A stretch of DNA of 64,000 bases from NCBI RefSeq assembly GCF_000404225.1, contig NC_021353.1:1054001-1118000 (forward strand), written 5' to 3'. Below, one piece after another: positions 25,913 to 35,144 of this stretch (positions are counted from its first letter, which is position 1; each line of letters opens with the position of its first letter). The notes beneath the pieces are model-generated. The model worked only from the letters and a program-made list of their open reading frames with translations, made no database searches and was not told the origin of the DNA. The DNA comes from Candidatus Methanomassiliicoccus intestinalis Issoire-Mx1. GTDB taxonomy: Archaea; Thermoplasmatota; Thermoplasmata; Methanomassiliicoccales; Methanomassiliicoccaceae. A program made the translations under genes and the position numbers.

Positions 25913-26263
25913 ATGGATGTCCTTGAAGCCGGCAGACTACTCACAGATGGATATGCGTTGCGTATTTTAGCAGCAGTTTCATACAAATCCAAAGGTGCAC
26001 AGGAGGTGTCTGAAGAATACAATATACCAATTGCAGCCTGTTACAGGAGAATTAAAGAGCTGGAAAAAGCTGGTTTGATTGTTAAATCTGGAAGGATCCT
26101 TAATCAAAAAGGCAAGAGGGTTTCAATTTACAGCTCTATGCTGAAAAGCGCAGAGCTGCTGTATGAAAATGGACATATGCGGGTGAAATTCAGCCTAAAA
26201 ACAGGAGGAGCTGACCGCTTTGGAAGCGGATGGCATGAGATAGATCTCAAAAATGCAATGTAA
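25913..26263 (+). CDS. Winged-helix (ArsR-like) transcription regulator
   Basis: A 116-residue DNA-binding protein. MDVLEAGRLLTDGYALRIL opens the domain, and a helix-turn-helix spans about 28-60 (GAQEVSEEYNIPIAACYRRIKELEKAGLI) with a wing after it. No metal-binding cysteines are seen. The ATG at 25913 is preceded by GAAGGT and follows a TATA box, so it is preferred to the in-frame ATG at 25838. It is divergent from purB and may regulate itself or its neighbours. The effector is unknown. Confidence 0.75.
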   Translation: MDVLEAGRLLTDGYALRILAAVSYKSKGAQEVSEEYNIPIAACYRRIKELEKAGLIVKSGRILNQKGKRVSIYSSMLKSAELLYENGHMRVKFSLKTGGADRFGSGWHEIDLKNAM

Positions 26264-26425
26264 GCTTTATTACTTATTAGCTGTACAAATTAGATGTGTG
26301 AAGATAATAATTCACATCTGGCAGCGTAATGTGAGACAGGGGTGTTATGAGAAAGTAATATAAACGAGTGTCAGTATCCCCTTCGTTGCCAAGCTATTTA
26401 TTTGCTTGAATTGAGCGTGGAACGT

Positions 26426-27298
26426 ATGACTGAACTTTTGGAGGAACTTGAACAAAAGCGTCAATTACATAACGTTGAAGCGGAGAAACACCGCAGGATA
26501 CGTGATGAACTGAATGAAAAGACGAAAGAATGGGTCGAGAAGAGAGATTCCCTTAATGCTCAAGTTAGGGAGCTTGTAGACCAGGCAGCAAAACATCGTG
26601 AGTCCAGAGATGAACTGAACGTTAAAGTGCGTGAAGCCAAGGAAGAACGCGATGTTTGGAACAAAGTTGTCAATGACTTGAATGAAAAGGTTACAAAAAT
26701 AAAAAAAGACAACTTACCTAAAAACAACGGCCCTTCGGTTCAAAAACTCAAAAAAGAATTGAAGTCTCTTGAATTTAAGCAAATGACATCTGTGCTCTCT
26801 AAAGGAAAAGAGCAGGAACTTATTGATCAGATGGCTAAACTTCAGGCTGAGATTAAAGAGCGTGAAAAAGCCTACGATCAGAATGACGATATAAAAGATG
26901 CTTTGAAAGAACTGCGTGATGCAAAGGAAAAAGCCGAAGTGCATCACCATAAGGTATCAGAATATGCAGAAAGTGCACAATCAGAACATGATGCCATGAT
27001 CGCCCTGTACGAACAAGCAGATGCATTGAGAAAAGAAGCAGATGCCGCCCAGGAAGCTTTTATTACCAACAAAGTCAACTCTGATGAAGAGCACAAAAAG
27101 TACATTGAAAATATACGTCAGGTACATGATTACGACAAGATCTTAGCTGGCATGAGGCAGAAAGCTCGCAAAGCTAAGAAGAAAGATGATGAGGCTTCAG
27201 CCAAAGAAGAAGCAGAGAAGATCTTTGACCGCTTCAAAGCTGGAGAAAAACTCAGTACCGATGACCTGATGGCGCTGCAGAAATCAGGATACCTCTGA
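26426..27298 (+). CDS. Archaeal coiled-coil protein (COG1340-like)
   Basis: A 290-residue, almost entirely alpha-helical, highly charged protein with heptad patterning from about residue 5 to 250 and repeated DELNEK/RDELN units. It belongs to the conserved archaeal coiled-coil family COG1340, whose function is unknown. A short globular segment ends the protein (AEKIFDRFKAGEKLSTDDLMALQKSG). In-frame TTG (26402) and GTG (26417) are alternative starts. A TATA-like AAGTAATATAAAC is near 26352-26364. A role as a structural or chromosome-associated protein is speculation. Confidence 0.8.
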   Translation: MTELLEELEQKRQLHNVEAEKHRRIRDELNEKTKEWVEKRDSLNAQVRELVDQAAKHRESRDELNVKVREAKEERDVWNKVVNDLNEKVTKIKKDNLPKNNGPSVQKLKKELKSLEFKQMTSVLSKGKEQELIDQMAKLQAEIKEREKAYDQNDDIKDALKELRDAKEKAEVHHHKVSEYAESAQSEHDAMIALYEQADALRKEADAAQEAFITNKVNSDEEHKKYIENIRQVHDYDKILAGMRQKARKAKKKDDEASAKEEAEKIFDRFKAGEKLSTDDLMALQKSGYL

Positions 27299-27319
27299 AA
27301 TATCCACCTTAAAACTAAT

Positions 27320-27340
27320 TGCATGGGTTCTGCCCATGCA
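27320..27340 (+). terminator. Hairpin after the coiled-coil gene
   Basis: TGCATGGG pairs with CCCATGCA around a TTCTG loop 21 bases after the stop. AT-rich sequence with a T-run follows. Confidence 0.7.
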
Positions 27341-27470
27341 TACAGTTTAAATTTTTAGAACTTGTTTTTATTGAGACACTAGATCAAACAAATCTATTTT
27401 TTTAATTCAACGCTCCAAATGATGCATAAATATGTAGAAGACTAGATATATTAGCATGATAGAAGGAAAG

Positions 27471-27477
27471 TATAAAT
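27471..27477 (+). promoter_or_regulatory. TATA box of a small RNA transcript
   Basis: TATAAAT, preceded by the purine-rich AAGGAAAG (a good BRE), is placed about 25 bases before the GGGTGGG that opens the structured RNA. Confidence 0.7.
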
Positions 27478-27495
27478 AGTGTTTAGAGAATATTA

Positions 27496-27580
27496 GGGTG
27501 GGAAGGACGAGCTAGTCTACAGAGTGCATCCCATCCCTTCTGACAGAGCTAGCCGTCCGCTTCCTATGCGTGTGTTTTTT
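27496..27580 (+). ncRNA. Unassigned structured small RNA upstream of SRP54
   Basis: This roughly 83-nt stretch is more GC-rich than its surroundings. It has its own BRE/TATA and ends in a run of seven T (27575-27581). A long stem is visible: GGAA (27501-27504), GGACG (27505-27509), a bulged A and GCTAG (27511-27515) pair with CTAGC (27549-27553), CGTCC (27554-27558) and TTCC (27561-27564). The ~33-nt loop holds two ACAGAG copies and a CATCCCATCCC segment able to pair with the 5' GGGTGGG in an alternative fold. It is not a tRNA, and I see no C/D or H/ACA boxes. It could instead be a leader element of the SRP54 mRNA. Confidence 0.6.
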
Positions 27581-27626
27581 TAGCAAAGTTAATAACTAAC
27601 CTTCGCTCTCAACTGCCCTGGTATAT

Positions 27627-28964
27627 ATGGTGCTCGAAGGGCTTGGACAATCTCTAAGGAATGCTATTTCTAAAATTACGAGAGCTAACCACATCGATGA
27701 AGAACTGATCAAAGAGATTTCCAAAGATATTCAAAGGGCATTGCTGCATGCAGATGTGAATGTAAAACTTGTTTTAGAGCTGACAAAGGGGCTCGAGAAC
27801 AAAGCACTACATGAAGCTCCGCCTTCGGGAATGAGCGCCAAAGAATACGTTATCAGGATCATTAATGAGGAACTGACTAATATTCTGGGTGATCCAAGAC
27901 CTTTGCCGATTAAAAAGCAGACAATAATGATGGTCGGACTATACGGACAGGGTAAAACAACTACAACTGGAAAGTTGGGCAGGTATTTCACAAAAAAAGG
28001 ACTGAAAACCGGAGTTATAGCTGCCGATGTCCATCGTCCTGCAGCATATGATCAATTAAAGCAGGTCGCAGAAAAAGTCAATGTATCATTTTATGGCGAA
28101 GAAGGTGTGAAGGATGCACCTGGAATCGTAAAAAGAGGTTTAGAACATTTTTCAAACATGGATGTAGTCATCATCGATACGTCTGGACGTCATGCTCTTG
28201 AAGAAGATTTGATCCAGGAAATAAAAGATGTGGCTGATGTAGCAAAACCAGATGAAAGGGTTCTGGTTTTGGATGCCGCTGTAGGACAGCAGGCTGGTCC
28301 GCAAGCTAAAGCATTCCATGATGCCGTTGATATAACCAGCGTAATTATTACAAAAATGGATGGTACTGCAAAGGGCGGTGGAGCACTGTCTGCTGTAGCC
28401 CAGACCAATGCTACAATTTCATTTATCGGAACAGGCGAACACCTTGTTGATTTAGAACCGTTTGATTCTGCAAGATTCGTATCCAGGCTTCTGGGAATGG
28501 GCGATATTCAGAGTCTTCTTGAAACTGCAAAGGAGAACATATCTGAAGAGCAGGCTGAAGAAACAGTTAAAAAAATGATGTCTGGGAAATTTACATTGGT
28601 TGAAATGTATGAACAGATGGAGATGCTTACAAACATGGGTCCTCTTCAGAAAGTCATGAACATGATACCAGGAATGGGAAATCTGGAAGGAAAGGTAGAC
28701 ATGGAAGAATCCCAGGACAAACTCAGACGCTTCAGATATATCATGGACTCAATGACTCAGGAAGAGATGGAAGACCCCAAAGTAATCAAAGCATCACGAG
28801 TATCACGCATAGCCAAAGGTGCTGGTGTGGAAGCTAAAGATGTAAGAGAACTTATCAGACAATATAACACGTCTAAAAAAGCTGTAAAAGGATTCATGGG
28901 AAATCGTAAGCTTAGAAAACAGCTTATGAAACAGCTCTCATCGAATGGAGTCGATCAGGAATGA
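27627..28964 (+). CDS. srp54: Signal recognition particle 54 kDa protein
   Basis: A 445-residue SRP54/Ffh GTPase. It has the N domain (about 1-90), a G domain with GLYGQGKTTTTGKLG, DTSGRHALEEDL and TKMDGTAKGGG, and a methionine-rich M domain (about 300-440, with MNMIPGMGN). It binds 7S RNA and signal peptides and targets ribosomes to the membrane. The MVLEGLGQSLR start is typical. Its stop overlaps the trmY start by four bases (ATGA). The SRP RNA itself is encoded at about 47.7-48.0 kb. Confidence 0.97.
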   Translation: MVLEGLGQSLRNAISKITRANHIDEELIKEISKDIQRALLHADVNVKLVLELTKGLENKALHEAPPSGMSAKEYVIRIINEELTNILGDPRPLPIKKQTIMMVGLYGQGKTTTTGKLGRYFTKKGLKTGVIAADVHRPAAYDQLKQVAEKVNVSFYGEEGVKDAPGIVKRGLEHFSNMDVVIIDTSGRHALEEDLIQEIKDVADVAKPDERVLVLDAAVGQQAGPQAKAFHDAVDITSVIITKMDGTAKGGGALSAVAQTNATISFIGTGEHLVDLEPFDSARFVSRLLGMGDIQSLLETAKENISEEQAEETVKKMMSGKFTLVEMYEQMEMLTNMGPLQKVMNMIPGMGNLEGKVDMEESQDKLRRFRYIMDSMTQEEMEDPKVIKASRVSRIAKGAGVEAKDVRELIRQYNTSKKAVKGFMGNRKLRKQLMKQLSSNGVDQE

Positions 28965-29551
28965 GACGCTTTGTAGTAGTCGGACATAAAGCCGCATCAT
29001 CTGGTAACTTTAAACTAGAAGATATGGCCGGAGGAGCTGGACGGTTGGATATCTTAATACGCTGCATAAATTCAGCATTTTTCCTATCTCACTCGATTAG
29101 AAAAGATGCTGAGATATATCTCGTCATGTTAGGCGGAGAAGATGCTCCTAAAACAGTCAGAATTGTAGGGTCTGAAGTAAAGTATCTGAATCCTGATGAG
29201 CGCTCCACAGGTGCACTCGTAAGAAATGCATTGATGATGGATGTAGAAGACAGAGAGATGAGATCTTCACCGGGCATATATGTTTCCAGAGATTCTTTTT
29301 ATGATGTAATTAACCGCCTTTCAGCCAGATCAAAGATAGTTTATCTTCGGGAAAATGGTGTGGATGTGCAAAAAGCAGAGTTTCCAGAAGACGTTACATT
29401 TGTTCTTTCAGATAATCAAGATTTAACCAGTCAGGAAGATGATACGCTGTGTTCTCTAAACCCAGCGATCTGTTCACTTGGTCCCTATTCATATCATGCA
29501 GATCACTGCATAATAATCATCAATAATGAATTAGACAGACGCGGAGTCTAA
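28961..29551 (+). CDS. trmY: tRNA (pseudouridine-54 N1)-methyltransferase
   Basis: A 196-residue SPOUT-family (DUF358) protein. It starts MRRFVVVGHKAASSGNFKLE, followed by GGAGRLDILIRCINSAFFLSH and a C-terminal knot region ending near GPYSYHADHCI. TrmY methylates N1 of pseudouridine 54 in archaeal tRNA, giving the T-loop modification that replaces bacterial ribothymidine. It overlaps srp54 by four bases and is part of that operon. Confidence 0.93.
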   Translation: MRRFVVVGHKAASSGNFKLEDMAGGAGRLDILIRCINSAFFLSHSIRKDAEIYLVMLGGEDAPKTVRIVGSEVKYLNPDERSTGALVRNALMMDVEDREMRSSPGIYVSRDSFYDVINRLSARSKIVYLRENGVDVQKAEFPEDVTFVLSDNQDLTSQEDDTLCSLNPAICSLGPYSYHADHCIIIINNELDRRGV

Positions 29552-29602
29552 TCATAATAATCCAATTCAGATAATCAATTCAAATAAATCACGGAGATTA
29601 GC

Positions 29603-29806
29603 ATGTCAGAAAAAGTACAAATCCCCCAACACAACCATTGTCGTACCTGCGGAAAAGCATTCATTGGCACTGAACGATACTGCTCAGATGAATGTGCATC
29701 AAAAAATAAAGGTGAGATTAATAAAAAGAAGAAAGAACTGTATGTGCTCTTTGGAGTGCTTATGGTAATAATGATCATAGCAATTGTGGCCGGAATGGTT
29801 ATTTGA
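29603..29806 (+). CDS. DUF2116-type zinc-ribbon membrane protein
   Basis: A 67-residue protein with an N-terminal zinc ribbon (HCRTCGKAFIGTERYCSDEC, about 12-31), a basic linker, and one C-terminal transmembrane helix (about 48-66). It fits the archaeal DUF2116 / COG4068 family, of unknown function. The helix would anchor the ribbon on the cytoplasmic face. It overlaps the following fusion gene by four bases (TTGA). Confidence 0.85.
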   Translation: MSEKVQIPQHNHCRTCGKAFIGTERYCSDECASKNKGEINKKKKELYVLFGVLMVIMIIAIVAGMVI

Positions 29807-30768
29807 GAGTTGGACTAGGCGGAACATTTAATGTCCTGCACGCAGGACACTGCGCACTGTTGGATGCTACTGCAGCCATAGGCGATGAAGTCTGTATAGC
29901 AATAACATCAGATGACTTCATTTCAAAGACCAAAAAATATCACACGCCTTTGGAAAAGAGAGCAGAACGCGTTGATCAGTACCTCTCATCCAAAAAATGC
30001 AGATACTCCATTACAGTGATAGATACTCCCGAAGGAAATGCACCCTATGATAAATTCTTAGATGCTATTGTTGTATCTCCTGAAACATATGAAAATGCAG
30101 TGAAGATAAATGTATCCAGAGAATTAAACGGATTGAAACCCTTAGAGATAGTCACTGTTCCTCATGTATTGGCTGAAGACGGTATGCCTATCTCATCCAC
30201 CAGAATTATTTCTGGAGAGATAGATACTTATGGAAAAATGCTCCGCCCTTTGAAAATTGCAGTAGGGTCATTAAACAAAATAAAGATTGATGCAACCAGA
30301 TCTGCATTCTTACGATTTTATGAAAATGTAGAAGTTTTTGGGGTAAATGTACAGTCGGGAGTACCTGAACAGCCCAAAGAAAGTGAGACCAGACAAGGAT
30401 CCATTAACCGTGCCAAAAGTTGCATAGGAGATGCAGACTACGGCGTTGGTTTAGAAGCCGGTGTTTTCGAAACAGAGGATGGTCTCTATGATGTTCAATA
30501 TTGTTCTATAATTGATAAGGCCGGCAAGATAACCATCGGACATGGTCCAGGATTTAGGTATCCTGATGCAGTTAGAGAAAAGGTTGAAAATGGCTGGACA
30601 GTCGGCGATGCTTTCAACACCATGTATGAGTGGGAAAGAAAAGGAATGGGGGAAGGAGCGATCGGATGCCTTACAAAAGGTGTTGTCACAAGAACACAGC
30701 TTTCCGAACAAGCTGTGATTGCCGCTCTGGTACCGAGGATAAAAAGAGAGATGTTTCCTGAGATTTAG
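29803..30768 (+). CDS. Fusion of phosphopantetheine adenylyltransferase and DUF84 (ITP/XTP) phosphatase
   Basis: A 321-residue two-domain protein. Residues 1 to about 145 are an archaeal CoaD-type nucleotidyltransferase (LGGTFNVLHAGHCALLD, and SSTRI near 132), which makes dephospho-CoA. Residues about 149-321 are a DUF84 / YjjX-type non-canonical purine NTPase (AVGSLNKIKIDATRSAF, GLEAGVF, GMGEGAIGCLTKG), which cleans ITP or XTP from the pool. Start is TTG 29803, overlapping the zinc-ribbon gene. The stop is TAG, rare in this window, and the gene converges with a transporter by four bases. Both domains keep family motifs, so both may be active. Confidence 0.85.
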   Translation: MRVGLGGTFNVLHAGHCALLDATAAIGDEVCIAITSDDFISKTKKYHTPLEKRAERVDQYLSSKKCRYSITVIDTPEGNAPYDKFLDAIVVSPETYENAVKINVSRELNGLKPLEIVTVPHVLAEDGMPISSTRIISGEIDTYGKMLRPLKIAVGSLNKIKIDATRSAFLRFYENVEVFGVNVQSGVPEQPKESETRQGSINRAKSCIGDADYGVGLEAGVFETEDGLYDVQYCSIIDKAGKITIGHGPGFRYPDAVREKVENGWTVGDAFNTMYEWERKGMGEGAIGCLTKGVVTRTQLSEQAVIAALVPRIKREMFPEI

Positions 30769-31703
30769 GCTGCCGATGCCGATTGGATCTCTTCGTTTTT
30801 AATTTTACTCACTGGAAACATGAATTTACTCACATAAATAAGCCAGACAATATCAACCGTCATGCACACAGCTATGGGTATAGCAGCGGCGTCTCCAATC
30901 AAAGCCACAGCCAGCGCACCTGCCATGCCAGTGTTTTTATGAGTTGCAAAGAGAATCTCCGGCACCCTGTCTTCCCGGGGCTCCCCTTTCTTTTTTAAAT
31001 AAGCATTCAGGCCGATTCCTACTCCGAATGTTCTCAGAACTGCTGCAATCAGCAAAGACAGCAGAAGAACCGGTTCCCCAAAGAATACGTAATTGTTAGA
31101 GCCTGCAATTGCAATAACAAGAACAGCAAACAGAAGATTGATTGTTATAGATCCAGCAGCAGGAGGTATGTGAAGCCGCCTCATAAACCTGGATACAATT
31201 AACGGAACTATGATCAGAATTGCAATGTATTCCAGAAGCGTCTGCGGATTTATGGCTTCTCCTAAGAATATTAAGGTTACCAGCGGTGTCATTACCAGCG
31301 CTGCAAAATAAATAACGGTGGATGATACAATTGATGATTTCATATTTCCAAGCAGCAGGGCAGTGAATGGAATCACAGAAACAGCTGAAGGAACCGCGGC
31401 TTCCAAAATCCAGCCGTGCCGTATATCTCCTTCGAAGAAGAAAGAAATCAACACGGTAACTGCCAATCCAAGAATCATGCATAAGAAAAATGCCTTGAGG
31501 ATATCTTTAGAGTAATTTTTAGGATTCAGACCAGTCAGTTTTATATTACACAATGAAAAACACATCATTAGACAAAGAGATACCATGGCGATGTCTTTGT
31601 TAGTGATGTGCTCCGTCTCGGGAAAACCTCCACAAATTAATGCAATAACTAAAGCTACTGCCAATACCAGTGAATTGTTTCCGAGAAGGTCTCTTACTCT
31701 CAC
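30765..31703 (-). CDS. Bile acid:sodium symporter (BASS)-like transporter
   Basis: A 312-residue membrane protein with about ten hydrophobic helices and the repeated-half pattern of the BASS/ACR3 superfamily, including AVPSAVSVIPFTALLLGNM and the GMAGALAVALIGD stretch near the second crossover helix. The substrate is unknown; small organic anions are typical of the family. The start MRVRDLLGNNS is clear. Its 3' end overlaps the CoaD-DUF84 fusion gene by four bases on the opposite strand. Confidence 0.7.
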   Translation of the reverse strand: MRVRDLLGNNSLVLAVALVIALICGGFPETEHITNKDIAMVSLCLMMCFSLCNIKLTGLNPKNYSKDILKAFFLCMILGLAVTVLISFFFEGDIRHGWILEAAVPSAVSVIPFTALLLGNMKSSIVSSTVIYFAALVMTPLVTLIFLGEAINPQTLLEYIAILIIVPLIVSRFMRRLHIPPAAGSITINLLFAVLVIAIAGSNNYVFFGEPVLLLSLLIAAVLRTFGVGIGLNAYLKKKGEPREDRVPEILFATHKNTGMAGALAVALIGDAAAIPIAVCMTVDIVWLIYVSKFMFPVSKIKNEEIQSASAA

Positions 31704-32091
31704 ATCGTTTGGAAATGTGATTGGTATTTAGTACTTTTCTTAGGCCATAATCAGTTTCAGGTGAAAAACTATGAAAAACATACAAATTACATACATAACT
31801 GCGATTATGTCTATTTAAACTACGAAATAATAGCAGAATTAACATATTCTTTAGATCAAACCAAACTCAGGCACTCATAGATTCCTAACTGTATTTTTTG
31901 TTCACTGCATTTTGTCCTGAAATTTCTAGATTATATTGTATCTGGATCAGACATAATCAAAAATTAAAGACATATCATCCAACATTATATCAATTAAGAA
32001 CTATTGTCTCAATGTACAGATATAAGGTTTGTAATCTCCAACGCATAGCTAGGTGAAATTAACTAGCCTAAATACATAAAAAGGTGATCGA
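31704..32091. promoter_or_regulatory. 388-bp AT-rich region upstream of the ABC importer
   Basis: Non-coding on both strands as far as I can see. A TATA-like TATAAGG is at 32021-32027, about 25 bases before GCTAG (32048-32052), which pairs with CTAGC (32063-32067). The hairpin would be at the 5' end of the importer mRNA. GGTGATC at 32082-32088 is a near-perfect Shine-Dalgarno for the TTG start at 32092. Confidence 0.5.
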
Positions 32092-33246
32092 TTGGAGCAA
32101 AAAAAGATAATTGCCATTGTTGCTGTCATCATTTTACTGGTGGCTGCTATCGGCGTCATAGTCTATACCCAGAGTGAGGGGGATGAGCCTCAAAAGAAAG
32201 GGCTCTACAGATTGGATGCGACAGTAAGCGATGTAAATATGGGACAGTGCTCAGCAACTCCCGGAGTCATACTTACATTTGAACAGATGTACGCAGACTA
32301 TTACGGTGAGTTGGTAGATGATACACTTACCATCGAAGATGCTAAAAAAGATACTGAATTCTGGAATAAATATGGTCAGTGGACTCCCATTATCAAAGAC
32401 AACGGTGACGGAACATACACTGTGGAAAGCGTGACAGGTGCAAAAGGTCATGAAAGTGAGACTTTAATCATACCACCAGTCGATACCGTAGTTTCATTGG
32501 GAACTATGTACACTGAAACCATGTACTTCCTTGCCTGCACACTATACGGTGTAGAACCATACACAGAAGAAGGGCTGCACAACGCAGATGTGGGTGCATA
32601 TCTTCAGTCTCATATAGCAGGCGGCATGAGTTATGATTACTATGTAACAAATGAAGTAGAATACATGCTGAGCTACATAGACAAATCATCATATCTCGAC
32701 CTTGGAGTAAACAGTGTTCAGACTGTTGAAAAAGAGAAGCTCATGCAGATCTTGGAAGATGCAGGAGAGAACGGAACAAAAGAGGTTTTATATCTGGCCT
32801 CTGGAACACGTCTCACCACCGACTATTATGACAACAATGTAGAGCCGTGCAAGAAAACTGGATCCTATTACGCATTCTTCGGACCTACTGAGATATCTGA
32901 AGTTTATTCTTCAATCGAATGTATCGGCCACCTCACCGGTTTTGATGACAAAACCATACAGGAACTGATTGAAAACATTCAGCTGAGACTTTACAAAGTG
33001 TATCACTCAGTTCAGGAGAAAACAGATGGAACATCCTCAGGATATGCGTACTGGGAAAGCAGTTCTGGAAAAGCAATTAAATCTGCTATGGGAAAAATCA
33101 TTGTTGAATTTTTAGGGTTTGACTCTAAACTTCTAGATGGTGCAGAACATGATATGGAGTCTCTCCTTCAGGACAAACCTTCATACCTGATATTCTACAC
33201 AAATGACACCCGTACAGATGCTGAAAAGATGAGAACTAATATCTGA
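32092..33246 (+). CDS. ABC transporter substrate-binding protein (metal/siderophore/cobamide type)
   Basis: A 384-residue protein anchored by an N-terminal transmembrane helix (about 5-27), with the rest outside the cell. It lies directly before a BtuC/FecD-type permease and a FecE/BtuD-type ATPase. The segment PPVDTVVSLGTMYTETMYFLACTLYG resembles the start of a class III (helical-backbone) binding protein. No lipobox cysteine is seen, so the anchor is the uncleaved helix. The ligand (Fe-siderophore, heme, cobamide or other) cannot be told from sequence. TTG start, chosen for its strong GGTGATC site. Confidence 0.82.
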   Translation: MEQKKIIAIVAVIILLVAAIGVIVYTQSEGDEPQKKGLYRLDATVSDVNMGQCSATPGVILTFEQMYADYYGELVDDTLTIEDAKKDTEFWNKYGQWTPIIKDNGDGTYTVESVTGAKGHESETLIIPPVDTVVSLGTMYTETMYFLACTLYGVEPYTEEGLHNADVGAYLQSHIAGGMSYDYYVTNEVEYMLSYIDKSSYLDLGVNSVQTVEKEKLMQILEDAGENGTKEVLYLASGTRLTTDYYDNNVEPCKKTGSYYAFFGPTEISEVYSSIECIGHLTGFDDKTIQELIENIQLRLYKVYHSVQEKTDGTSSGYAYWESSSGKAIKSAMGKIIVEFLGFDSKLLDGAEHDMESLLQDKPSYLIFYTNDTRTDAEKMRTNI

Positions 33247-33284
33247 GGGACAAAAAACATTTTTTTAATTTATAGGTGGTTAGT

Positions 33285-34337
33285 ATGGATGAACTGAAGA
33301 CTTTCGAAGACCTTAAAAATCATCACAAAAAAGTCAGCAGAAAGTCATGGCTGATTATTCTACTAACCACTGTTTGTCTTGCAACTACATTTTTCTTAGC
33401 ATTGTTTGTTGGAAACTATCATCTGACAATATCAGAGGTACTCAGAGCATTTGTCGGCGATGCTAATGACAATACCAACTATGCACTGTTTGAAGTCAGA
33501 GTTCCCAGGCTGCTGTGCTGTATTTTGATTGGAGCGGCACTGTCTACCTCTGGATTAGTAATGCAGAGCCTTTTCAAAAATCCCATGGCGTCTCCGTCAG
33601 TTTTAGGAATCTCATCGGGTGCAGCATTCGGAGCATCCCTTGCAATTTCATTCGGAGTCGGCGGATTCTTAGGAAAGTATGCAGTTCCAGGAATGGCATT
33701 CGTATTTTGTTTCGTAACAATGATTGTTGTATATTTCCTGGCTAGAACAAAATACGGAGTGGCTACGACCACGCTTCTTTTATCAGGAGTAGCCATAGGT
33801 GCATTCTTCAATGGACTGGTTTCGCTTCTTCAATATATTGTCGATGAAAATGTGCTGTCCAATATTGTCTACTGGACAACGGGCAGTCTTAACAACTGCG
33901 GATGGAATTCTTTCCAGCTCGCATTGATTCCGATAGCGATCGGAATTGCAATTATGGTTTATTATGTCAAAGAACTCAACCTTATTTCCGCCGGTGAAGA
34001 ACAGGCGGCAAATATGGGTGTGAATGTAAAAAGAGTACGTTTCACGCTGATAATCGCAACTTCCTTAGCGGTAGGGGGAGCAGTAGCCATTTCTGGAGTA
34101 ATAGGATTTGTCGGCCTGATTGTACCACATATCTTTAGAATGATCGCTGGTCCCAATCATAGGCTGCTTATGCCGCTGTGTGTAGTCGGCGGCGGAACAT
34201 TCATGATAATTGTAGATACCATTGCTAAAGCGGGTTTCAGTACAATAATTCTGCCTGTCGGCATATTAACCTCACTGCTGGGAGCCCCATTTTTCATATA
34301 TATAATGAAAACAAGAAAGAGAGAGATATGGGAGTGA
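33285..34337 (+). CDS. FecCD/BtuC-family ABC transporter permease
   Basis: A 350-residue permease with about nine or ten transmembrane helices. It has the family segments VRVPRLLCCILIGAALSTSG, MQSLFKNPMASPSVLGISSG, YWTTGSLNNCGW and GFVGLIVPHIFRMIAGPNHR, the last holding the coupling helix that meets the ATPase. ATG 33285 follows an AGGTGG site at 33274-33279. An in-frame GTG at 33276 overlaps that site and is less likely. It is the membrane subunit of the importer with the flanking genes. Confidence 0.93.
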   Translation: MDELKTFEDLKNHHKKVSRKSWLIILLTTVCLATTFFLALFVGNYHLTISEVLRAFVGDANDNTNYALFEVRVPRLLCCILIGAALSTSGLVMQSLFKNPMASPSVLGISSGAAFGASLAISFGVGGFLGKYAVPGMAFVFCFVTMIVVYFLARTKYGVATTTLLLSGVAIGAFFNGLVSLLQYIVDENVLSNIVYWTTGSLNNCGWNSFQLALIPIAIGIAIMVYYVKELNLISAGEEQAANMGVNVKRVRFTLIIATSLAVGGAVAISGVIGFVGLIVPHIFRMIAGPNHRLLMPLCVVGGGTFMIIVDTIAKAGFSTIILPVGILTSLLGAPFFIYIMKTRKREIWE

Positions 34338-34341
34338 TTAC

Positions 34342-35124
34342 GTGTCGCTTAACGTAAATGATATTAGATTTTCATATTCTAAAAAAGAAATATTAAAAGG
34401 AATATCCTTTGAAGCGGACAGGGGAGAAGTTGTTGGAATACTCGGCCAGAACGGCTGCGGTAAAACAACATTGCTGCGGTGCATCAACGCCTCACTCACT
34501 CCCGGCAGCGGCAATGTAACCTTGGATGGAGAAGATGTTAAAAAACTGTCTAAAAAAGAAATTGCAAGAAGGATGGCATTTGTAACTCAGACAACCAACA
34601 TCACATTTCCATTTACAGTCTATGAAACCGTGATGATGGGAAGATATCCGCGGATAGGCTCGATGAGCTCGGAAACCGACAGTGATCTCAGCATAGTATA
34701 CAATGCGATGAGAGACACGGGAACACTGCAGTTTGCAGACCGCGGCATAAATGAGCTCAGCGGCGGTGAAAGGAGAAGAGTCCTGATTGCCAGGGCACTC
34801 ACGCAAGAACCTGAAGTACTCCTGCTTGACGAACCTACGCTTCATCTGGATATTAATCACCAATTCGACCTGATGGAACTTATTAATAAACTTGCTAAAG
34901 AAAAAAAACTGCTTGTTTTAATTGTAACCCATGACATCATACTTGCCTCGCGGTACTGCGACAAGATGATCCTGATTGAAAATGGAAAAATAAATCATAT
35001 GGGAAAAACGGCAGATGTAGCATCTCCAGGCAACTTTAAAGAAATTTTTGAGATAGATTCAGAGATCTCCCATGACGACCGCTTTGGATTAAACGTCACT
35101 TTGATTGGAAGATGTAAAACTTAA
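34342..35124 (+). CDS. FecE/BtuD-type ABC transporter ATPase
   Basis: A 260-residue ATPase: Walker A GQNGCGKTT (about 36-44), Q-loop near FVTQTT, signature LSGGERRR, Walker B VLLLDEPT and switch histidine in VTHD. It powers the permease encoded four bases upstream. The set (binding protein, one permease gene, one ATPase gene) is a complete type II importer, since the permease works as a homodimer. It starts with GTG. Confidence 0.93.
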   Translation: MSLNVNDIRFSYSKKEILKGISFEADRGEVVGILGQNGCGKTTLLRCINASLTPGSGNVTLDGEDVKKLSKKEIARRMAFVTQTTNITFPFTVYETVMMGRYPRIGSMSSETDSDLSIVYNAMRDTGTLQFADRGINELSGGERRRVLIARALTQEPEVLLLDEPTLHLDINHQFDLMELINKLAKEKKLLVLIVTHDIILASRYCDKMILIENGKINHMGKTADVASPGNFKEIFEIDSEISHDDRFGLNVTLIGRCKT

Positions 35125-35144
35125 AACCGGCATAAAAGAAAAAA

